From CALJFL01 sp039964455 (GTDB lineage Bacteria; Pseudomonadota; Gammaproteobacteria; Pseudomonadales; Halieaceae): a DNA stretch of 64,000 nucleotides. Shown one piece after another: positions 60,121 to 64,000 of this stretch (position 1 is its first letter; every line of letters begins with the position of its first letter). A program made the translations under genes and the position numbers. Location of the stretch: contig JBDVXK010000019.1 in the NCBI GenBank assembly GCA_039964455.1, positions 62,001 through 126,000 of the forward strand, written 5' to 3'. The notes beneath the pieces are model-generated. The model did not search any database. It saw only the letters and a list, made by a program, of their open reading frames with translations, and was not told where the DNA came from.

Positions 60121-60594
60121 TTAAGCAACGGCCCTTCCCCATTCAGCGAACGCACTCATCCTGAGATCCCGATAATGTCGAGCACTAACCAGATGCCTTC
60201 CCAGGTTAAATAAATTATAGACAGCAGCATGTGCAGTCACGAATCGCTGAGCCTGCCTGATCGAATTGAAGCGCCTCATCCCTCGCTCTCGCACCCTGGT
60301 CGCCTCATGCGACTGCTCAGCCCGATTATTCTCATATTGTTTCGTACTGTGGGTCGTCTCTGGAATCAGTTCCCGGTGAGCAACGCAATAGCTGCGCAAC
60401 TTATCGGTAACGATCTTCCTGGGTTCTCCACCATGGTTGCGTAGCAATCGCTTGAAAAACCGCTTAGCCGCCGCACCGTCACGTCTGGCCTGTATATAGA
60501 CATCAACCACTTCTCCGTCCTGGTCTACCGCGCGCCAAAGATAATGCTGCTTGCAGTTGATCTGAATGGTTCGGCACACCGACGAAGACTTCAT
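60121..60594 (-). pseudogene. IS6-family transposase, C-terminal part after frameshift
   Basis: This frame continues the transposase from TIQINCKQHYLWRAVDQDG to the end. It contains IVTDKLRSY (second catalytic Asp) and NNRAEQSHEATRVRERGM (Glu). It is in a different frame from the N-terminal part, so the enzyme is not made as one chain. The join lies near 60560-60580. No slippery heptamer was seen. Confidence 0.85.
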
Positions 60595-60820
60595 CGATGT
60601 AAAAGGTGTCGCCGTAACCTCGGTGCTTCCGTTTCAACCGGCGGGTATAAATGGCTCCGAACTTTATGCACCAGAGGCGGATCGCTTCGCGGCTTACAGT
60701 GATACCCCGTTCGGCCAGTAAATCTTCGATATCACGGTGGCTTAGGTTGAACCGATAGTAGAGCCAGACGGCGTGGGAGATGATATCGGGTGGGAATCGG
60801 TGGCGCTTGTAAGTATTCAT
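60503..60820 (-). pseudogene. IS6-family transposase, N-terminal part before frameshift
   Basis: MNTYKRHRFPPDIISHAVWL starts the protein, GITVSREAIRLWCIKFG is the helix-turn-helix, and FYIDEVFVG holds the first catalytic Asp. After that the frame departs from the family (VPNHSDQLQ). The remainder is in the frame of 60121-60594. Confidence 0.85.
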
Positions 60821-60895
60821 GGTCCGATTCCACCAACTTCGGCGGCTTAACTTGGCGATACCGAAATAAGTTAACTTGTCAGTACCGACTGATGG

Positions 60896-62572
60896 CTAGT
60901 ACTCAGCAGGCCATGCCCAAACCGGCGCGGAGGCATCTAGGCTCATATTCTTGAAATTCCGTATCTCGAGTACGTTTGGGTGGTAACCTTTCACACTGGG
61001 TTGCACCAGATGCCTGCCGTTGTAACTGAAAATTGGAATCAGGGCGAACTCCTGCATAAAGAGTGTCTCTGCCTCTGCCATTAGCTTATAACGTTCTTCG
61101 AGCGTAGTTGCAGCTGGAGCCAGATGCTCAACGATCTCATCGTAGCGTGTGTTCGAGAACCCCGTCCGATTAGTGCCTCCACCTGTCGTGAACTTGGCTA
61201 AAAAATCCTCGGGGTCGAGTGAATTGCCGGTCCAGCCCATGCGAGCGAGGCTAAACTGCTTATTGTCCACAGTATCCAGATAGACCTTCCATTCCTGATT
61301 CACCAACGTGACTTCAATGTTCAGATTGTCCTTCCACATTTGTTGCATGGCCACGGCTACCCGACGATGGTTTTCGGCTGTGTTGTAAAGCAGCTCCAGG
61401 CCGGGCCAGCCTTTACCATCAGGATAGCCAGAGGCAGCCAGTAACTGCCGTGCCTTTTCCGGGTCAAAATATGCATGATTTTGTGTCTGATAACCGGGAA
61501 TACCCGGGGGCACAATCGACGCCGATGGGCGCTCGACCCCGAGTAATACCTTGCTGACAAGTCGCTCTCTATCCAGGGCCATCGAGAGGGCCTTGCGCAC
61601 GTTGATGTCATTGACCACTGGTTGAGTGATGTTAAACAGGTAGTAATAGGAGCCAAGCAGTGGTGCCTGCACATACGGTGTTTGGGGCAAGGCCCGGTAC
61701 TCGGGAATTTTGTTGATTGGCACCTGGAACGTCACGTGCAGTTGCCTCGCACGGAACATTCGTTCTTCTGCTGTTTGATCTTCTATGGGTCTAAACATAA
61801 TGGCATTCAGCGCAACGTTTTCGGCATCCCAATAGCTCTCATTTCGCTCTACGCGCAAGTGTCGATACAGTTTCCAATCGGCAAGCTTGAACGGACCGTT
61901 ATTCACGATATTGTCCGGACGTGTCCACTGACTGTAACGTTGGGTAGCGGTGCCATATTTTTCCACGGTCTCACGGTGCACAGGATAGGCCGCCGGCGCG
62001 GCCAGCGAGCCTAGAATATGTGGGGTAGGGTTTTTCAGTGTGACCTTGAGGGTGTGGCGGTTCATCGCCTTAACACCCAGTTGTTCGGGGTCATCAATTT
62101 CCCCCCTGTTGTATGGCTCGGCGTTTTTTATTGGGAAAAGAGTCCCTGCCAGTACGTTCCCCATAGCCGGGTTTAGTGAACGCTGCCAGGACCAGACGAA
62201 GTCTTCGGCGGTCACAGGGTCACCATTGCTCCACCTGGCAGTGGGGTTGAGCTTGAAAGTTATGGTCAGTTGATCTTCGCTGAAGTTCCAGGATTCGGCC
62301 ACACCGGGTTCGGCTTCCAAGGTTTCTGCATTGCGCCTTACCAGCCCTTCAAACAGGGCGCCGGAAATCTCCCAAGCGTTGATGTCTTGGACAATGTGAG
62401 GATCCAGGGTTTGCACCTCTGCACCAGTACCGTAGTGCAGTACGCCCGTTTGATTGCCAGTGACAACATTAGGCTCTGAGGAAGAGCAGGCGCTTAAGAG
62501 AAACAGAATAAGCGTGCAATGGAAGCCAGATTGCCATCTGGTGTTCGGTTTTTCAAAACAGCTAATGAGCAA
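60896..62572 (-). CDS. OppA-like peptide ABC transporter substrate-binding lipoprotein
   Basis: A 558-residue extracytoplasmic solute-binding protein of the SBP_bac_5 family. A lipobox LLSACSSS places the lipidated Cys at residue 29. GAEVQTLDPHIVQD, WSNGDPVTAEDFVWSWQRSL and NGPFKLADWKLYRHLRVERN are typical OppA/MppA segments, and VRKALSMALDRERLV follows. It binds oligopeptides, possibly cell-wall peptides, in the periplasm. No permease or ATPase genes lie next to it; the downstream side is cut by the IS6-family element, so its operon partners may have been lost. Confidence 0.9.
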   Translation of the reverse strand: MLISCFEKPNTRWQSGFHCTLILFLLSACSSSEPNVVTGNQTGVLHYGTGAEVQTLDPHIVQDINAWEISGALFEGLVRRNAETLEAEPGVAESWNFSEDQLTITFKLNPTARWSNGDPVTAEDFVWSWQRSLNPAMGNVLAGTLFPIKNAEPYNRGEIDDPEQLGVKAMNRHTLKVTLKNPTPHILGSLAAPAAYPVHRETVEKYGTATQRYSQWTRPDNIVNNGPFKLADWKLYRHLRVERNESYWDAENVALNAIMFRPIEDQTAEERMFRARQLHVTFQVPINKIPEYRALPQTPYVQAPLLGSYYYLFNITQPVVNDINVRKALSMALDRERLVSKVLLGVERPSASIVPPGIPGYQTQNHAYFDPEKARQLLAASGYPDGKGWPGLELLYNTAENHRRVAVAMQQMWKDNLNIEVTLVNQEWKVYLDTVDNKQFSLARMGWTGNSLDPEDFLAKFTTGGGTNRTGFSNTRYDEIVEHLAPAATTLEERYKLMAEAETLFMQEFALIPIFSYNGRHLVQPSVKGYHPNVLEIRNFKNMSLDASAPVWAWPAEY

Positions 62573-63283
62573 TACCCTGACTTCCCCATTGTAATGATTC
62601 AGCTTAGACGAGAACCGACAGAGTGCAACGGTACTGCTTCAGGATAAATCAGCAATCTGTGCAGTCGTCTCCAATGCTCGACTTCGCCTTACCATCGACA
62701 TCGGTCTATCCGCGGTGGTTCGGCACCCGAAGACAAGCTGACAGTGTGGATTCCTGTGGCCCTCTGGGGAAGCGGTGTGCTAGTCGCTCTGCTCCACTCA
62801 GTAAACGCAACCGTCTGAAACCCAGACAATCCTCAGCAACCACCAGCAATACCCCCGATCAATAACCATCAATATTTAGATGGCTGCTTGCTTGTAACTG
62901 ATGCCAAAATGATCAGCCCAGCAGTCCTGCTCAAACGGCAAGAGGCTGACTAAATCCCTGCCATCCATATCCCAGTCTTTTACCTAAGCCCAAAAAGCCA
63001 CGCCAAGCCCCAACCACTACCAAATACTGCAACGCCCCAACCCGCACCCAGAACGCCATCTGCCATATATCGCGCAGCCTTTTCATAGGCATTACGTGAT
63101 GGGTGCGTATGCCTCCACTAAGCCAATATCAAACACCATGTTTCACGGCCCAGTTCGTCATCGCGGGCCCGAGGCACACCAGAAAAACTGCGGAAAGACA
63201 TGTATCTAAATTAGAAGTAAGACCACCTCATGTCTCACTTCACAACCCCAAAACCATCAATCCCCTAAATAGGAGGCCTTATC
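62573..63283. other. 711-bp stretch without a convincing gene
   Basis: Apart from a doubtful small ORF at 62931-63092 (minus), I see no gene, RNA or repeat. The part 63000-63260 is rich in C and A on the plus strand. GAGGCC before 63284 is the ribosome site of the next gene. Confidence 0.45.
62931..63092 (-). CDS. small hydrophobic ORF, doubtful
   Basis: A 53-codon frame from ATG 63092: MPMKRLRDIWQMAFWVRVG, then LQYLVVVGAWRGFLGLG and a short polar end. The pattern could be a one-helix membrane peptide, but no Shine-Dalgarno sequence precedes it. Confidence 0.25.
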   Translation of the reverse strand: MPMKRLRDIWQMAFWVRVGALQYLVVVGAWRGFLGLGKRLGYGWQGFSQPLAV

Positions 63284-63799
63284 ATGGCCAATGCAAAAGC
63301 AAAGAAACAAACCGACAATGCTACTCAGCCTGTCATCACAATCATCAAGAAAGCCCAGACCAAATCCCTCGAAGGTAAAGCCACCCTGGGCTATCACCTG
63401 GGACTCGATGACACCTCAGCCTTGCACTGGCGCATAGCCAACAATGACGGAGGCGGCTTCTTCTCGGACGAGTGGGTAACCTTCCAGGCAATCCAGGATG
63501 CTCTGGCAGCATGGCCTGAGGTAAACCCCATTACCTCTATGGCGCTGCGCCCGATATTCATGGGCAAGTCAGCCAACAACCCCAGCTTCCTCATGGCCAC
63601 CCTGGTCAAAGAGGGCGTACTGGAGCGCAAAGCTGATACGAAGCGTCACTATCAGCTCGGTGACGTGAAGGCGTTTCTGGCCGAGGTGGAAAAGCTGAAG
63701 ACTGGTCATAGCAAACCCGGCAAGCCCAGAGCCAAGGCAAAGGCGAAAGCAGGTGCCCGTATAACAAAAGCGAAGAAACCCGCTGCTAAGTCCAAGTAA
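63284..63799 (+). CDS. hypothetical protein with lysine/alanine-rich tail
   Basis: A 171-residue protein with a good ribosome site (TAGGAGG, 8 bases upstream). The middle (about 30-135) is mixed alpha/beta (LHWRIANNDGGGFFSDEW, MALRPIFMGKSANNPSFLM, GVLERKADTKRHYQLGDV) and looks like a winged-helix-type fold, though no family was recognised. Residues 140-171 are almost only Lys, Ala, Gly and Pro with repeated KAK and KPAAK, like histone H1 tails and AlgP-like bacterial proteins. This suggests binding to DNA or RNA. It stands alone. Confidence 0.7.
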   Translation: MANAKAKKQTDNATQPVITIIKKAQTKSLEGKATLGYHLGLDDTSALHWRIANNDGGGFFSDEWVTFQAIQDALAAWPEVNPITSMALRPIFMGKSANNPSFLMATLVKEGVLERKADTKRHYQLGDVKAFLAEVEKLKTGHSKPGKPRAKAKAKAGARITKAKKPAAKSK

Positions 63800-63993
63800 C
63801 TCCCCTCACCCACCGGCCACACCCTCGTATCTGTAGTCGGATGGTGTGTTTCTGAAACAAGCCATAAAACCAGGCAGTGCAAGGCTGTCAGCAAAAAGGA
63901 TTAGTGACTGATTCCCAAAACTGACCCTATACCGATCCGTTTGGTGTACCGGTCTTTCTATCATTTAACTCATAGACCCTGGAGGTCTTACCC

Positions 63994-64000
63994 ATGCTTT
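63994..64000 (+). CDS. possible start of a further gene (cut by window edge)
   Basis: ATG at 63994 with GGAGG 9 bases before it. Only two codons are inside the window, so nothing more can be said. Confidence 0.35.

Larger units (their letters stand above)
60071..60886 (-). mobile_element. IS6-family insertion sequence, transposase frameshifted
   Basis: Terminal inverted repeats are GGTTCTGACAAGTTAAC (60071-60087) and, on the other strand from 60886, GGTACTGACAAGTTAAC. The length of 816 bp fits the family. No matching 8-bp target duplication is visible at the flanks, so the element may have arisen by recombination or deletion. It joins a broken cassette to the 3' end of the OppA-like gene, 10 bp from its stop. 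Confidence 0.85.

Noticed and set aside
60503..60600. Programmed -1 frameshift in the IS6-family transposase
   Set aside because: No slippery heptamer or clear downstream structure at the join, and this family normally uses a single frame.
62623..62865. Plus-strand 80-codon frame after the OppA gene
   Set aside because: No ribosome site, no recognisable motif, and base pattern unlike the neighbouring genes.

Overview
The window looks like the chromosome of a marine gammaproteobacterium, probably in or near the Cellvibrionales/Halieaceae. I infer this from gene content and gene order only; no search was run. A Pseudomonas-like housekeeping block (rsmA, apaG, apaH, cca, folK/folB, tsaD, rpsU, dnaG, rpoD, then a CAT tRNA) is recognisable, and it is broken up by surface-polysaccharide genes.

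Region 1 (1-11.2 kb) is a surface-polysaccharide locus. A minus-strand run starts with an RfaH-type antiterminator and a MarR-EPS-type regulator, with an ops-like element between them. It continues with a DUF218-like protein, a sugar epimerase, a close relative of UDP-sulfoquinovose synthase, a UDP-GlcNAc 4,6-dehydratase-like enzyme, a sulfotransferase and a Tat-exported GH109-like protein cut by the window edge. Divergently placed are wecA and a Wzz-like chain-length regulator, and on the other side a two-gene ABC polysaccharide exporter. I infer a glycan carrying sulfonate and/or sulfate groups.

Region 2 (11.3-28.4 kb) is the housekeeping block. gmd-fcl, galE and a UDP-sugar 6-dehydrogenase sit between its genes, together with two paralogous coiled-coil membrane-anchored proteins. 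A RHH/RelE toxin-antitoxin pair, an LLM-class oxidoreductase, a decayed tRNA fragment and a secreted metzincin follow.

Region 3 (33.06-54.54 kb) is a genomic island of about 21.4 kb. It is bounded by a 128-bp direct repeat that begins in the anticodon loop of a CAT tRNA and runs past its CCA end. The left end carries an IS91-family transposase that has cut off a short-chain dehydrogenase gene; the right end carries a truncated IS481-family element that has cut off an AraC-type regulator. Between them lie a SCP2-type thiolase, two MaoC-like proteins, a TetR regulator, an acyl-CoA dehydrogenase, an exported sulfatase, two exported amidohydrolases, a TonB-dependent receptor, two acyl-CoA ligases, a quinone oxidoreductase and an AraC regulator. 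This reads as uptake, deconjugation, CoA activation and beta-oxidation-like breakdown of an unknown conjugated compound.

Region 4 (54.5-60.9 kb) is scrambled: an IS6-family fragment, an AHL-lactonase-like protein, a dnaE2 N-terminal fragment, and then an integron cassette array without an integrase. The array has five good attC sites and one doubtful one. Four of its cassettes encode members of one small membrane-anchored protein family, and the last is cut by a frameshifted IS6-family element. This array is the most unusual thing in the window. Region 5 (60.9-64 kb) has an OppA-like lipoprotein and a lysine-rich protein of unknown function.
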